Assembly (NCBI GenBank): GCA_963675565.2
Contig: CAXXYD010000001.1
Coordinates: 930,001 to 994,000, forward strand
Reading direction: 5' to 3'
Length of the DNA: 64,000 nucleotides
Source of the DNA: JARRKU01 sp963675565
GTDB lineage: Bacteria > Desulfobacterota > Desulfobacteria > Desulfobacterales > Desulfosarcinaceae
Shown here: positions 27,728 to 37,301 of the stretch, piece by piece
How the letters are laid out: every line of letters begins with the position of its first letter
Numbering within the stretch: the first letter of the stretch is position 1
Notes under the pieces: generated by a model
Database searches by the model: none
Told to the model about the DNA's origin: nothing
What the model saw: the letters and a program-made list of their open reading frames with translations, nothing else
Made by a program: the position numbers and the translations under genes

Positions 27728-27803
27728 GCGCCCGTAGCTCAGCGGATAGAGCACCAGCCTCCGGAGCTGGGTGTCGCAGGTTCGATTCCTGCCGGGCGCG
27801 CCA
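27728..27803 (+). tRNA. tRNA-Arg (anticodon CCG)
   Basis: 76 bases including an encoded CCA. The acceptor GCGCCCG pairs with CGGGCGC. The D arm is GCTCAGCGGATAGAGC, the anticodon stem is CCAGC/GCTGG with loop CTCCGGA (anticodon CCG), and the T arm carries GGTTCGATTCC. It reads the CGG codon. Confidence 0.96.
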
Positions 27804-27824
27804 ATTAGAACCGCAAGGATTTAG

Positions 27825-27850
27825 AGGGTTTCTCCAAACCCTATTTTTTT
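27825..27850 (+). terminator. Terminator after tRNA-Arg
   Basis: The stem AGGGTTT/AAACCCT with a four-base loop is followed by A and seven T residues. Confidence 0.8.
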
Positions 27851-28420
27851 TACCCTATTTTGATATTTCCAACCATATTTCCAACCTCAAGCAATAAAAA
27901 GTATGGCCCCAGTAGCTTGAATACACTCCTGGAATGGCCTCTGCCGACACAAAAATATCCGGGGCCTTCTGGTCCGTTGCCGTGTTTTCCGCACATTAAT
28001 GCGGGGACATACCGGTTATTTCTAATAGTCAGGTCAAGCACGGTTACCGTTTACCCCCAAAAGCGGTCTTTATGCCGGTACTGGGTGGTGACCACCGCTC
28101 AAGGCAGATTATGTCCAACTCCAACATGATGGGATTGGACAGCGATTGCCTAAATCCAAACAGTGGCAAGCAACCTCACATTTTAACGGTCTGCTTTTCA
28201 TGTGATTCTAAATAAATCGCAACGTATTGACATCACTTAAAAGTTTAACTGATCTGTTGCAGTCAGGAGTAAATCGCACAGCTAATTTTTGCAATGGGGG
28301 ATTACTTGACAGTTCGGTATAGATCTGTCAGGTAATTCAGTTCCAATTTTAAAAACACAAGGGTTTGAGATCTATGCCTAAGCGAACCACATTCAGCGGA
28401 CTCTTTTGGAGAATACGGCG
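27851..28420. other. Intergenic region downstream of tRNA-Arg
   Basis: About 570 bases, less GC-rich than the core, with no convincing gene. This is where the core region gives way to accessory genes, and tRNA 3' ends are common integration sites, but I found no integrase and no repeat of the tRNA end. TTGACA at 28307-28312, within the inverted pair TGACAG/CTGTCA, could be part of a promoter for the kinase gene. Confidence 0.4.
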
Positions 28421-30127
28421 ATGTCCTGCCTAAAAAACGGATCTGGGTGCGGTCCGCAGCCGGTTACCGGGAGCAGGCAGGATTACAGTAGCTTTCACCA
28501 ATTTCTTTCCAGGGGCAACGTTTCGAAACGCCTTAATTTTTTCAAATGCTACCGGGAGCAGATTCATGCCTACCTGCTGGCCTTTATCCGGTCGAAGTCA
28601 AAAACAATATACCGAGAGTTTCTTCTGGAAAACACTGAAGGCCAGAGTCGGGTCCGCTATTATCTGGACACTGTCGAGGCCGCCCTTTCCGGAAACGTTG
28701 AAACTTTTCTCGAAGACCAGAAGCGCATTGGATACGTCCGGGCAGTGCAAGGCTACAACCTCAATGATATGTATGGATTTACGGTGACCTTCAAGGATGC
28801 CTTCTGGCAGGCCTGCCGCGAATACAATGATGCCAGACCAAATCCTGATGACCGCCTCAGCAATGACGATATCTTCACCTTCAACAAGTTGATAGACGGA
28901 TCGTACTACTATTTAACCCTCTCTTTTTTAGATACGCGAGATGAGATTATCAGGCGTCATCAGGAACAACTCCAGACGCTGCAGCGATTTTCCACCGAGG
29001 CCGTTTCGGTTTTTGAAGAAGAAAAAATCTGGGCCCGGATAACCCAGGGGGTTTTCGATGTCTTTGGGCTAAACGGGACGTTCATTTTGCCGGAGGGAGA
29101 CAGTTTCAAGGGAAAAAGGGGCCAGACAAACAGAATGATTGGCCTGCAGATGGTCCAGCAGGACCTGGAAAAAATCCTGGAGGGCATTTATCGCTCGCTG
29201 AAGCCGATGGCACTGGACAAGCGCAACACCTTGTGTTGCCTTTCCAGTTTGATGGACACCGACCAGTTCCGATTCGTAGCCTCCCCGATCATGGATCGCA
29301 AATCACGGCTCACGGGGGTTATTTGCGTTCACGACCAGGGACGGACCTTTCGGTTTGCAGAGTTCAATCGGAACTTGTTATATCAATTTTCCTATTTTAT
29401 CGCCGCCGTATCCGCCAATTGCCGGATGGTTTCTGAAATCGCCGAAAAGAAAGAGGATTTGAGGAATCTCACGAAGCGGCTGATTTCCGTTCAGGAAGAA
29501 GAACGGAAAAAGATTGCGGCCGATATTCATGATGTGCTGACCCAGGCACTGACTGGAATCGGTTACAAGGCGCTGTATTGCATGGAAATCGCCGGACAGG
29601 ACCTTGACCGCCTCAACCAGGAACTGGAGCTGTTGACCGAAACCGTCAACGACGCCCTGGGCCAGTCCCGGCAAATTATCAGCAATCTGCGGCCGCATAT
29701 CTTGGATGATATCGGGGTGATTGCCGCTTTCCGAAAACTCATGGGCGATTTTGACAGAAAGTTTGCCATCAAGACACGCTTCCGGTACCCTGATTCCCTG
29801 CAGATCGATCCGGGCAAGGGGATCGCGCTCTTCCGCATCCTCCAGGAAGCGCTGCACAATGCCCGCCGGCACGCCGCAGCCACAGAGGTCACGTTGTCCC
29901 TGAGTCTTGCCAAAGACGATTGCCTGATCATGACGGTGAAAGACAATGGTCGGGGTTTCGACCCGCAAAAGCAGAATCGCCAGAGATACCGGCCCGGTCT
30001 GGGACTGCTGACCATGCGCGAGCGAGCCGAGGATCTGGGGGGAGAGTTCAGTGTGGACTCCGGCCCCGGAAAGGGTTGCCGAGTCATTGTAAAGGTTCCT
30101 TTAAAGGAGGCCCAGGATGGCCGATAA
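28421..30127 (+). CDS. Sensor histidine kinase (HisKA_3 / NarL partner type)
   Basis: 568 residues from an ATG with GGAG nine bases upstream. The helical N-terminus (about residues 20-170) resembles RsbRD-type sensor modules, and a GAF-like region (about 185-330) follows. The HisKA_3 dimerisation helix is EEERKKIAADIHDVLTQAL, with phospho-acceptor His370. The HATPase domain shows EALHNARRH, DNGRGFD and GLGLLTMRERA. There is no membrane segment, so it senses something in the cytoplasm. It overlaps the response regulator by 11 bases. Confidence 0.9.
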   Translation: MSCLKNGSGCGPQPVTGSRQDYSSFHQFLSRGNVSKRLNFFKCYREQIHAYLLAFIRSKSKTIYREFLLENTEGQSRVRYYLDTVEAALSGNVETFLEDQKRIGYVRAVQGYNLNDMYGFTVTFKDAFWQACREYNDARPNPDDRLSNDDIFTFNKLIDGSYYYLTLSFLDTRDEIIRRHQEQLQTLQRFSTEAVSVFEEEKIWARITQGVFDVFGLNGTFILPEGDSFKGKRGQTNRMIGLQMVQQDLEKILEGIYRSLKPMALDKRNTLCCLSSLMDTDQFRFVASPIMDRKSRLTGVICVHDQGRTFRFAEFNRNLLYQFSYFIAAVSANCRMVSEIAEKKEDLRNLTKRLISVQEEERKKIAADIHDVLTQALTGIGYKALYCMEIAGQDLDRLNQELELLTETVNDALGQSRQIISNLRPHILDDIGVIAAFRKLMGDFDRKFAIKTRFRYPDSLQIDPGKGIALFRILQEALHNARRHAAATEVTLSLSLAKDDCLIMTVKDNGRGFDPQKQNRQRYRPGLGLLTMRERAEDLGGEFSVDSGPGKGCRVIVKVPLKEAQDGR

Positions 30128-30779
30128 AATTCGTGTTATGGTGGTCGACGACCACACCATTGTCCGTGAGGGCATCAAGGTGTTGCTTGAACTCCAGGAG
30201 AATATCGACGTCGTGGCCGAAGCGCGATCGAGCATCGAATGTCTTGAGAGGATCGGCGAGGTGATGCCCGACGTGGTCCTGATGGATCTCAAAATGCCCG
30301 GCATCGACGGGATCGAAGCCACGCGACTGGTAAAGGAAAAATATGCCCAGACCAAAGTGATTTTGCTTACCAATTATGACGATGAAGAATACGTTATGGA
30401 GTCGATCAAGGCCGGCGCTGACGGCTATGTACTCAAAGATGTGAGAAGGGGCGACCTTCCCAAAATTATCCGCAGCACGCTTCAGAACCGTGCCTTTATC
30501 GATCCGACCGTTACCAGCAAGCTGTTCCACGGCATTCAGCAGTCCTCAACGACTGAGGAGACGCTTGGACTGCGGCCTGTCCTTTCCCAGCGGGAACTCC
30601 AAATCCTGACCCACCTGGTGGAAGGCAAATCCAACAAAAAAATTGCGCTCGCCGTCAACCTGTCTCCGGATACCGTCAAATCACATCTAAAAAACATTTA
30701 CCAGAAACTGGGAGTTCACAACCGCGCCCAGGCCGCTCGGGTTGCCATCCAGGGGAAGCTCCTTCACTTTGCCCCGTAG
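30117..30779 (+). CDS. NarL/FixJ-family response regulator
   Basis: 220 residues. The receiver domain has acidic DD near residues 10-11, phospho-acceptor Asp57 in VLMDLKMPG, and the switch Lys in YVLKD. The LuxR-type HTH at the C-terminus shows LSQRELQILTHLVEG and VNLSPDTVKSHLKNIYQKLG. It is the partner of the overlapping kinase. Its targets are unknown; the SDR and TRAP genes just downstream are candidates by position. Confidence 0.92.
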   Translation: MADKIRVMVVDDHTIVREGIKVLLELQENIDVVAEARSSIECLERIGEVMPDVVLMDLKMPGIDGIEATRLVKEKYAQTKVILLTNYDDEEYVMESIKAGADGYVLKDVRRGDLPKIIRSTLQNRAFIDPTVTSKLFHGIQQSSTTEETLGLRPVLSQRELQILTHLVEGKSNKKIALAVNLSPDTVKSHLKNIYQKLGVHNRAQAARVAIQGKLLHFAP

Positions 30780-30954
30780 CCAGCACATTCCCCTTTTCTT
30801 CACCCGTTAGGGCTGTGACCTTTCACCCGTTCGGGGTATTTACTATTTGCCCCCTTCTTGTTATCCCTCGTTCAATTACCACTTCATAAAAGAAGACAAA
30901 CCCATGCCCTTCGTAAAAACCTTAGGGAGAAGTAAAAACGGTGCTGATGAACGC

Positions 30955-31734
30955 ATGAACAAAAATACATTGGATTTGAGCGGCCGCAATGCAATTGTGA
31001 CCGGCGGTGCGCGGGGAATTGGCGCGGCGGCAGCCCTGGCCCTGGCCCGGGAAGGGGCCAACGTCTTTGTCGTGGATCTCATTGATGCCTCTGCAACTGT
31101 CAAAAAGATAGAGGCCATGGGGCGCAGAGCGATTGCGAAGGAGACCGACGTTGCGGTGCCGAGCGATGTTCGACAGATGGTGGAACAGGCCATCGAAGTG
31201 TTCGGGCATATAGACATTCTGGTCAATAACGCCGGGGTGGTGCACCGGGACAGCCTGCTGGAAACTTCGGAGGCCACCTGGGACCGGATCGTCGGGGTTA
31301 TTATGAAAGGGACTTTTCTTTGCATTCAGGCCCTTTACCCCCATATGCGCGACCGCGGATACGGCAAGATTGTCAACGTCAGCTCAATTTCAGAAATCAT
31401 CGGTGGAGCGGTCTCAAGGTCGGATGATTCTCCGGAAATTACCCGCAGCCGCTCGGGCCCGGCATGCGCTGCGGCCAGGGGCGGGGTCATTACCATGACG
31501 CGGTGGATCGCCAAAGACGTGGCCAAAAACGGTATTTTTGTCAATAGCGTTGCGACGGAAGCCTGCGAGACGGAAATAACCAGGGGCTTTGACTACAACG
31601 TGTCGATGCTGCCGATACAGAGGATGGGAAAACCTGAAGAGGTGGCTAATGCCATCGTCTTTCTTGCCTCTGATGCTTCAAGCTATATTACCGGCCAGGT
31701 GCTAAACGTGGACGGGGGATGGGCTACGACCTGA
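30955..31734 (+). CDS. Short-chain dehydrogenase/reductase-like protein lacking the catalytic Tyr/Lys
   Basis: About 259 residues. The NAD(P) motif is TGGARGIGAA, then NNAG and IVNVSS. At the active site the usual Tyr-x-x-x-Lys reads Cys171-x-x-x-Arg175 (PACAAARGG), and about 20 residues separate the Ser strand from it. The C-terminal FLASDASSYITGQVLNVDGG is typical of the family. Normal SDR chemistry is therefore doubtful, unless other residues substitute. The start is uncertain: ATG 30904 would add 17 residues. It may be a binding or regulatory paralogue. Confidence 0.8.
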   Translation: MNKNTLDLSGRNAIVTGGARGIGAAAALALAREGANVFVVDLIDASATVKKIEAMGRRAIAKETDVAVPSDVRQMVEQAIEVFGHIDILVNNAGVVHRDSLLETSEATWDRIVGVIMKGTFLCIQALYPHMRDRGYGKIVNVSSISEIIGGAVSRSDDSPEITRSRSGPACAAARGGVITMTRWIAKDVAKNGIFVNSVATEACETEITRGFDYNVSMLPIQRMGKPEEVANAIVFLASDASSYITGQVLNVDGGWATT

Positions 31735-31772
31735 ACCATCCGCGCCTGTTTGAGATCACATAGAGTAGATAG

Positions 31773-32115
31773 ATGAATCTAAGTATGCTGCTGACCGGGA
31801 CCGCCTGGCTTTTCCCGGACAAACCGGCTTTCATACATGGAGACCGGCAACTAACCTACGCGCAGTTTAATGCCCGGGTTAATCGGCTGGCCAACGCGTT
31901 TCGACAGCTGGATCTCAAAAGTGGATACCCTGGTAAACAATGTGGGCATAGCCGAGGTGGGAAGAGCGGTTGAACACACCGATGATTCAGGAACCTTTGA
32001 AAAATATTTATGCTGATGGTGACATTGACAAAATGATCGATATTCGGGACCAGCAGTGTCCGACAGGAAAGATGGGCGGTGGGCAAAACTCACTGCGTGA
32101 TATGTTTTTAAGTTA
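31773..32115 (+). pseudogene. Decayed fragments of an acyl-CoA ligase and an SDR gene
   Basis: From the ATG at 31773 about 47 codons encode the start of an AMP-forming acyl-CoA ligase (AWLFPDKPAFIHGDRQLTYA). At about 31920 the sequence changes to SDR-like pieces: VDTLVNNVGIAEVGRAVEH in one frame, then DKMIDIRDQQCPTGKMG in another, ending at a TAA near 32115. No single frame spans them. The likely history is loss of most of a ligase gene and part of an SDR gene by deletion. Confidence 0.7.
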
Positions 32116-32141
32116 ACCCACATCAACAGAGGAGATTCGAT

Positions 32142-33215
32142 ATGAGTTCCAAGCAAAAAGTTATCCTGGCGCTATTGGCAATCACTTTAGTGACATTGAG
32201 TACATCGGCGTGGGCAGCCGATAAGCAGAAGAAAATCCTCCTGAAGGTACCGGTTGCCTTTTCCACCAACCTGCCTACCGTCGGTGAAGTCACGCTGACG
32301 TTCAAAGAATATCTCGAGTCGGCGAGCGGTGGCAACATGAAAGTAAAAATCTACGAGCCTGGCAAGCTTATGCCGGCGTATGAGATTCTCGATGCCGTTT
32401 CCACCGGAAAGGTAAACGCAGGTTATACTGCGTCCGGATATACTGCCGGAAAAGTCAAGGCCGCCGAGTTTTATACGGCCATTCCTTTCAGTCAGAGCGT
32501 TCCTTATTTCATCAGCTGGATGTACTTTGGTAATGGTGGAAAGCTCTATCAGGAAATGTACGATAAAGCTGGATATAATGTAAAAGTGTTTCCATTTTGC
32601 TTTCTTGCACCGGAAACAGCCGGCTGGTTCAGAAAAGAGATCAACTCCCCGGAAGACCTTAAAGGGGTAAAAATTCGATTTTTCGGTCTTGGCGGAAAAG
32701 TGCTCAGCAAGCTCGGGGCTTCCGTTACATCGATGCCTGGCGGCGAGTGTTTTCCGGCGCTTGAAAAAGGTGCCCTGGATGCGACTGAGTTTGCAACGCC
32801 AGCCGTCGATACCCGATTTGGGTTCTACAAGGTAGCGAAATATAATTATTTCCCGAGTTGGCACCAGCCTGCCACCCATCTTGAGTTTCTGATCAATAAG
32901 GATACCTGGAATTCCATGAGTCCCCAGCAACAGGCCCTCATTGAGGTCACAACCCGTGCAATCAATTCGTGGTCCATGGCCAAATCGCATGCTGAACAAG
33001 GCAACGTGGTGAGGGAAAATGAAGAAAAGCACGGTACGCAAAATCGGACATGGTCCCCTGAACTGCTGAAGCTGTTTAAAAAAACATGGCTTGAAGTGGT
33101 TGAAGAAGAGGCGTCCAAGGACGCGTTTTTCAAAAAGGTCTGGGAAGACTACAAAGCCTTTTCGAACCAATGCAAACCTTATGAAAGTGTAGCCCACCTG
33201 CCGAGACCGGAGTAA
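32142..33215 (+). CDS. TRAP transporter substrate-binding protein (DctP type)
   Basis: 357 residues. The signal peptide ends near TSAWAADK, and GGAG lies eight bases before the ATG. The DctP fold is marked by ETAGWFRKEINSPEDLKGVKIRF, which includes the conserved Arg contacting the ligand carboxylate, and by the SMPGGECFPALEKGALDATE region. It captures an organic acid in the periplasm for the two permease subunits encoded next. The mannitol/chloroaromatic-like subgroup is possible. The ligand is not known. Confidence 0.93.
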   Translation: MSSKQKVILALLAITLVTLSTSAWAADKQKKILLKVPVAFSTNLPTVGEVTLTFKEYLESASGGNMKVKIYEPGKLMPAYEILDAVSTGKVNAGYTASGYTAGKVKAAEFYTAIPFSQSVPYFISWMYFGNGGKLYQEMYDKAGYNVKVFPFCFLAPETAGWFRKEINSPEDLKGVKIRFFGLGGKVLSKLGASVTSMPGGECFPALEKGALDATEFATPAVDTRFGFYKVAKYNYFPSWHQPATHLEFLINKDTWNSMSPQQQALIEVTTRAINSWSMAKSHAEQGNVVRENEEKHGTQNRTWSPELLKLFKKTWLEVVEEEASKDAFFKKVWEDYKAFSNQCKPYESVAHLPRPE

Positions 33216-33387
33216 AGCAGGTTTTGCCGGTGATCGATTGAGGTTGCAGCACGCCCCTTGATGTTCAAAGACAACCGCGGACAGGCGTAAGAATCCTCAC
33301 AATCGATGAATTTGGATAACCGTATGCGGTTTCCCGCGCAAGTAGCGGGAAACCGCATTGATCCGATTGAATAAGGTGGGTGTTAAA

Positions 33388-33918
33388 ATGGAATCCCCAA
33401 AGAAAATAGATAGCCCGTTGGACAGGCTGGACAATCTATTTCTGGGCTTTGGCAGGATCATTGCCTGGGCCAACGGTCTGTTGATTCTGGTCATCGTACT
33501 GCAGGTGACGCTTCGTTACGGTTTCAACAACGGCCTGGTTGTTCTGGAGGAACTCGAATGGCATCTTTTCGGTCTGGCCATAATGTTCGGCCTTTCCTAC
33601 GCAGTAGTCAAAAACTCCCATATTCGGGTTGATCTTATCAGTAACCGGTTTCCGGAAAAAGTGCGGCACTGGATCGAGGTTCTGGGTGCTCTGTTTCTCA
33701 TGCTGCCTTTTATCGTCGCAGTCACCATCCACGGCTACCAGTTTTTTCTTGATTCCTGGATTCACAGCGAACGGTCCGTGGCTCCGCTGGGGCTCCCGTG
33801 GCGATGGGCCATCAAGGCTGTCATTCCCATCAGTTTCGTATTTTTCGGCACGACTATCTTCTTGCGGATGACGCGGTCTTTACTATTTTTGTTTGGGAAT
33901 AGACATGGAAATCAATGA
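33388..33918 (+). CDS. TRAP transporter small permease (DctQ type)
   Basis: 176 residues, four membrane segments (near residues 20-40, 55-75, 95-115 and 138-160). ELEWHLFGLAIMFGLSYA is the DctQ signature. The ATG at 33388 with AAGGTGGG upstream is preferred to the upstream TTG. It overlaps the large-permease gene by 14 bases and binds that subunit in the inner membrane. Confidence 0.92.
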   Translation: MESPKKIDSPLDRLDNLFLGFGRIIAWANGLLILVIVLQVTLRYGFNNGLVVLEELEWHLFGLAIMFGLSYAVVKNSHIRVDLISNRFPEKVRHWIEVLGALFLMLPFIVAVTIHGYQFFLDSWIHSERSVAPLGLPWRWAIKAVIPISFVFFGTTIFLRMTRSLLFLFGNRHGNQ

Positions 33919-35290
33919 TTATCTCGTTATAGCGATGTTTGTCTCGTTTATTGCCCTGCTGCTTTCGGGTTACCCGGTTGCCTATTGCCTGGCCGGGACT
34001 TCGATCCTGTTTACCGGTATCGGGTATTTTTCCGATCAGTACCTGGGGACGATCACTGGTCTCGATTTCAACTATTTTGGGCTGGTTGTGCCCCGTATCT
34101 TTAAAACGATGACCAACTGGGTCCTGATATCTGTGCCCATGTTTATCTTCATGGGATTGATGCTGGACAAGTCGGGCATTGCCGAACGACTCATGGTGTC
34201 GGCCCAGGAGCTATTCGGCAAGGTTCGCGGTGGGCTGGCCATCACCGTGATGTTTATCGGGGTACTGCTGGCCGCATCCACCGGAATTATCGGTGCTTCG
34301 GTCGTCATGCTGGGGCTTATCAGTATACCGGCAATGCTTAAGCAGGGCTACCACAAGACACTGGCGCTGGGCACGGTGGCCAGTGCCGGGACGCTGGGCA
34401 TCCTCATCCCGCCGAGCATTATGCTGGTGGTAATGGGAGATCAGTTGAGTGTCTCGGTCGGCGATCTTTTTTTGGGGGCCGTTCTGCCGGGACTTTTGCT
34501 GGCGTTTCTTTACGTCGTGTATCTGCTCGTTTACTGCTACCTCAAACCGGATGTCGCGCCCCTGGCGCCGGATCGCCGCCCGATTACCTGGGGTGTCCTT
34601 TTCGAAGTCATAAAACGCGTCATTCCGCCCTTATTTTTCATCTTATCGGTGCTCGGATCCATCTTTACCGGCATTGCAACCGTCACAGAGGCCAGCGGAG
34701 TCGGAGCCCTGATGGCCATGTTCCTTGCCATTTTTTACAAAAAATTTAATTTTTCCGTCCTCAAGGAGGTCATCTGTTCTACTTATAACACCACCGCTTA
34801 CATCTTCGGGATATTGATCGGAGCGACTTGTTTTGCTCTGGTGCTGCGGGGTCTTGGTGGGGATGAGTTGGTCGAAAGGCTCTTGACGAGCCTTCCGTTC
34901 GGAGATTATGGAATTATCGCTTTTATCCTGTTTATCGTTTTCCTGCTCGGCTTTTTCCTGGACTGGATTGAAATTTCTCTGATTGTTCTTCCACTGGTTG
35001 CACCTGTGGTTTCTGCCCTGGACATTGCCGTAAACGGCTATGGGGTTGTAAGTCGGCCGGAAGTGATCTGGTTCATAATTATGGTGGCTGTCACCCTGCA
35101 GACATCTTTTTTAACGCCGCCGGTCGGATTTGCCTTGTTTTATCTCAAGGGAATCACTCCGCCCAGTATCAATCTCAGCGACATTTACAAGGGCGTGGTT
35201 CCGTTTATTATCTTGCAACTTTTAGGTCTGCTAGCCATTATTCTTTTTCCCCAACTGGTTCTTTGGCTGCCGGCGTTCATCTACGGGTGA
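33905..35290 (+). CDS. TRAP transporter large permease (DctM type)
   Basis: 461 residues with about 12 membrane segments. GIIGASVVMLGLISIPAM and LGTVASAGTLGILIPPSI are the DctM hallmarks, and PPVGFALFYLKG lies near the end. It carries out sodium-coupled uptake with the DctQ and DctP partners. A GC-rich inverted pair (GCCCGGG/CCCGGGC, 35438-35466) lies 150 bases downstream without a T-run. Confidence 0.94.
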   Translation: MEINDYLVIAMFVSFIALLLSGYPVAYCLAGTSILFTGIGYFSDQYLGTITGLDFNYFGLVVPRIFKTMTNWVLISVPMFIFMGLMLDKSGIAERLMVSAQELFGKVRGGLAITVMFIGVLLAASTGIIGASVVMLGLISIPAMLKQGYHKTLALGTVASAGTLGILIPPSIMLVVMGDQLSVSVGDLFLGAVLPGLLLAFLYVVYLLVYCYLKPDVAPLAPDRRPITWGVLFEVIKRVIPPLFFILSVLGSIFTGIATVTEASGVGALMAMFLAIFYKKFNFSVLKEVICSTYNTTAYIFGILIGATCFALVLRGLGGDELVERLLTSLPFGDYGIIAFILFIVFLLGFFLDWIEISLIVLPLVAPVVSALDIAVNGYGVVSRPEVIWFIIMVAVTLQTSFLTPPVGFALFYLKGITPPSINLSDIYKGVVPFIILQLLGLLAIILFPQLVLWLPAFIYG

Positions 35291-35657
35291 TCGTCTCGAC
35301 GCTCAAAAAAAGGCGCCAACCGATACAGGTTCTTGGCTTGAAGGGTAAAAGAACAGGGAGGGTGTGCAGGCAGGCGATGGTGATTAAGAGGAATGCTGAT
35401 GTCGGGAACCCGAACGCCGGAGGGAAAGATTGTCATTGCCCGGGTAAAGATTACCCTTTCCCGGGCTTGGCAGATGGCTGACTACGGCCGGTGATAGACC
35501 GAGTGTTTCCTTCAAAACCGATTTGCACGAAATACTTCAGCATCGTTTCCTTTGGACAGGAACCAATGCCGCGCAGATTCCGCTACCTTTTCTATTTCCT
35601 TCGCGAATCCCAGTTCAACCCATGTTCACGGAATTCTTGCAAAAAAGATAGAATATT
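35291..35657. other. Intergenic region between TRAP permease and aldehyde dehydrogenase
   Basis: 367 bases, no gene recognised. It contains the GCCCGGG...CCCGGGC inverted pair at 35438-35466, which may end or stabilise the TRAP transcript. The ALDH promoter presumably lies in the AT-rich last 100 bases. Confidence 0.4.
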
Positions 35658-37133
35658 ATGAAAAGCTACCTACACCATATTAATGGTCAATGGATAGAAC
35701 CCGATTCTGGGGCATGGTTTGACACAACCAACCCCTACACCGGCGAAACCTGGGCTATGATAGCGCGTGGTAACGACGAGGATGTAAATCGAGCCGTAAG
35801 CTCCGCCAAGGCAGCCTTTGAAAATGGCTGGGGTGAGTCGAACCCCTCCCGGCGTGGCAAGCTCTTGGTCAAACTGGCCGAATTGATCGAACGCGAGGCT
35901 GCGCATCTTGCCGAAATCGAAGTGCGCGACAACGGCAAGCTACTGGCGGAAATGTCCCTCCAAACCAAATACATGGCCGAGTGGTACCGGTATTTCGGAG
36001 GGCTGGCAGACAAAATAGAAGGTTGCGTCATCCCTTCAGATAAACCTGGGGTCTTCAATTTCACCCGGCATGAACCGTTAGGCGTCGTGGGCATGATTAC
36101 GCCCTGGAACTCTCCTCTGCTCCTGCTTTCTTGGAAGTTGGCAGCGGCTCTGGCAGCAGGCAACACAGTTGTAATCAAGCCATCTCAGTTCACCTCTGCT
36201 TCGACCCTCCAGTTCGCGAAACTGTTCCAGGAAGCCGGTCTTCCAGACGGCGTGATCAACATTGTCACGGGATTTGGGTCTGAAGTGGGTTCGGCCTTAG
36301 TTTCCCACAAAGACGTGGCAAAGATAGCTTTTACCGGTTCCAATACTACTGGAAAACGTCTTTATGAATCCGCGGCCGGGAAGATAAAGCGGGTATCTTT
36401 AGAACTAGGCGGAAAATCCCCGAATATCGTCTTCGGGGATGCGGATTTAGAGTCCGCAGTTATGGGCGCCATTTCTGGCATCTTCGCAGCGACAGGACAA
36501 ACTTGCATCGCGGGCTCCCGCCTGCTCCTGCAGCGAACAATCCACGATTCATTCGTCGATCGATTGGTGAAAGTTGCAAAGACGGCCCGCATTGGTGATC
36601 CCATGGACATGGAGACGAATGTGGGGCCGGTTACAACGCAGTCCCAATACAAGAAGGTGCTCGAATACATCGACATCGCCAAAAAGGAAGGTGCACGATG
36701 CGTTCTTGGCGGAGGACCTTACACCGGCCCTGGCGCACGTGGCAACCAATTCGTGCAGCCCACAATCTTCACCAAAGTGGATAATCACATGCGGATTGCC
36801 CAAGAGGAGGTCTTCGGTCCAGTATTATCTGTTATTCCCTTTGACACAGAGGAAGATGCGGTACGTATAGGAAATGACATCGAATTCGGCTTGGCGGCCG
36901 GGGTGTGGACTAACAACATAGGCCGCGCCATCCGCATGGCCGAGAAACTGCGTGCCGGAACCGTCTGGGTCAATACCTATCGGTCAGTGAGCTATACATC
37001 GCCCTTCGGAGGATATAAAAGCAGCGGCATTGGTCGGGAAAACGGCCGGGATTCCATCCATGAATACATGCAGGTCAAGTCAGTCTGGATTGCCCATCAG
37101 CCAAAAGTAGACAATCCATTTATCATCCGCTGA
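35658..37133 (+). CDS. NAD(P)-dependent aldehyde dehydrogenase
   Basis: 491 residues, full-length ALDH. Catalytic Cys283 is in GQTCIAGSRL and the general-base Glu249 is in LELGGKSPN. The cofactor region shows TPWNSPLLL, FTGSNTTGKR and PFGGYKSSGIGREN. It oxidises an aldehyde to the acid, without the CoA-acylating features of AdhE/PduP enzymes. It sits between the TRAP genes and the glycyl radical enzyme cluster, so it could act on the radical enzyme's product. This link is inferred from position only. Confidence 0.92.
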   Translation: MKSYLHHINGQWIEPDSGAWFDTTNPYTGETWAMIARGNDEDVNRAVSSAKAAFENGWGESNPSRRGKLLVKLAELIEREAAHLAEIEVRDNGKLLAEMSLQTKYMAEWYRYFGGLADKIEGCVIPSDKPGVFNFTRHEPLGVVGMITPWNSPLLLLSWKLAAALAAGNTVVIKPSQFTSASTLQFAKLFQEAGLPDGVINIVTGFGSEVGSALVSHKDVAKIAFTGSNTTGKRLYESAAGKIKRVSLELGGKSPNIVFGDADLESAVMGAISGIFAATGQTCIAGSRLLLQRTIHDSFVDRLVKVAKTARIGDPMDMETNVGPVTTQSQYKKVLEYIDIAKKEGARCVLGGGPYTGPGARGNQFVQPTIFTKVDNHMRIAQEEVFGPVLSVIPFDTEEDAVRIGNDIEFGLAAGVWTNNIGRAIRMAEKLRAGTVWVNTYRSVSYTSPFGGYKSSGIGRENGRDSIHEYMQVKSVWIAHQPKVDNPFIIR

Positions 37134-37301
37134 GTTGGGAACATCAAAGGGGGCGGGAGCATCGGTCTTGGCCCAAGGTAAGTTTCTGCTTCTAACAGCT
37201 ATAATGGGTAAGTATACAGATTATATAGCAAAATTTAAGTAACGGATGATACCTGATGATATGTTTTTGTTATATTGGTACGCTAATTATTTCGAAAAAG
37301 A

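Noticed and set aside
27804..28420. A genomic island integrated at the tRNA-Arg gene
   Set aside because: No integrase and no direct repeat of the tRNA 3' end were found in the window; the boundary is suggestive only.
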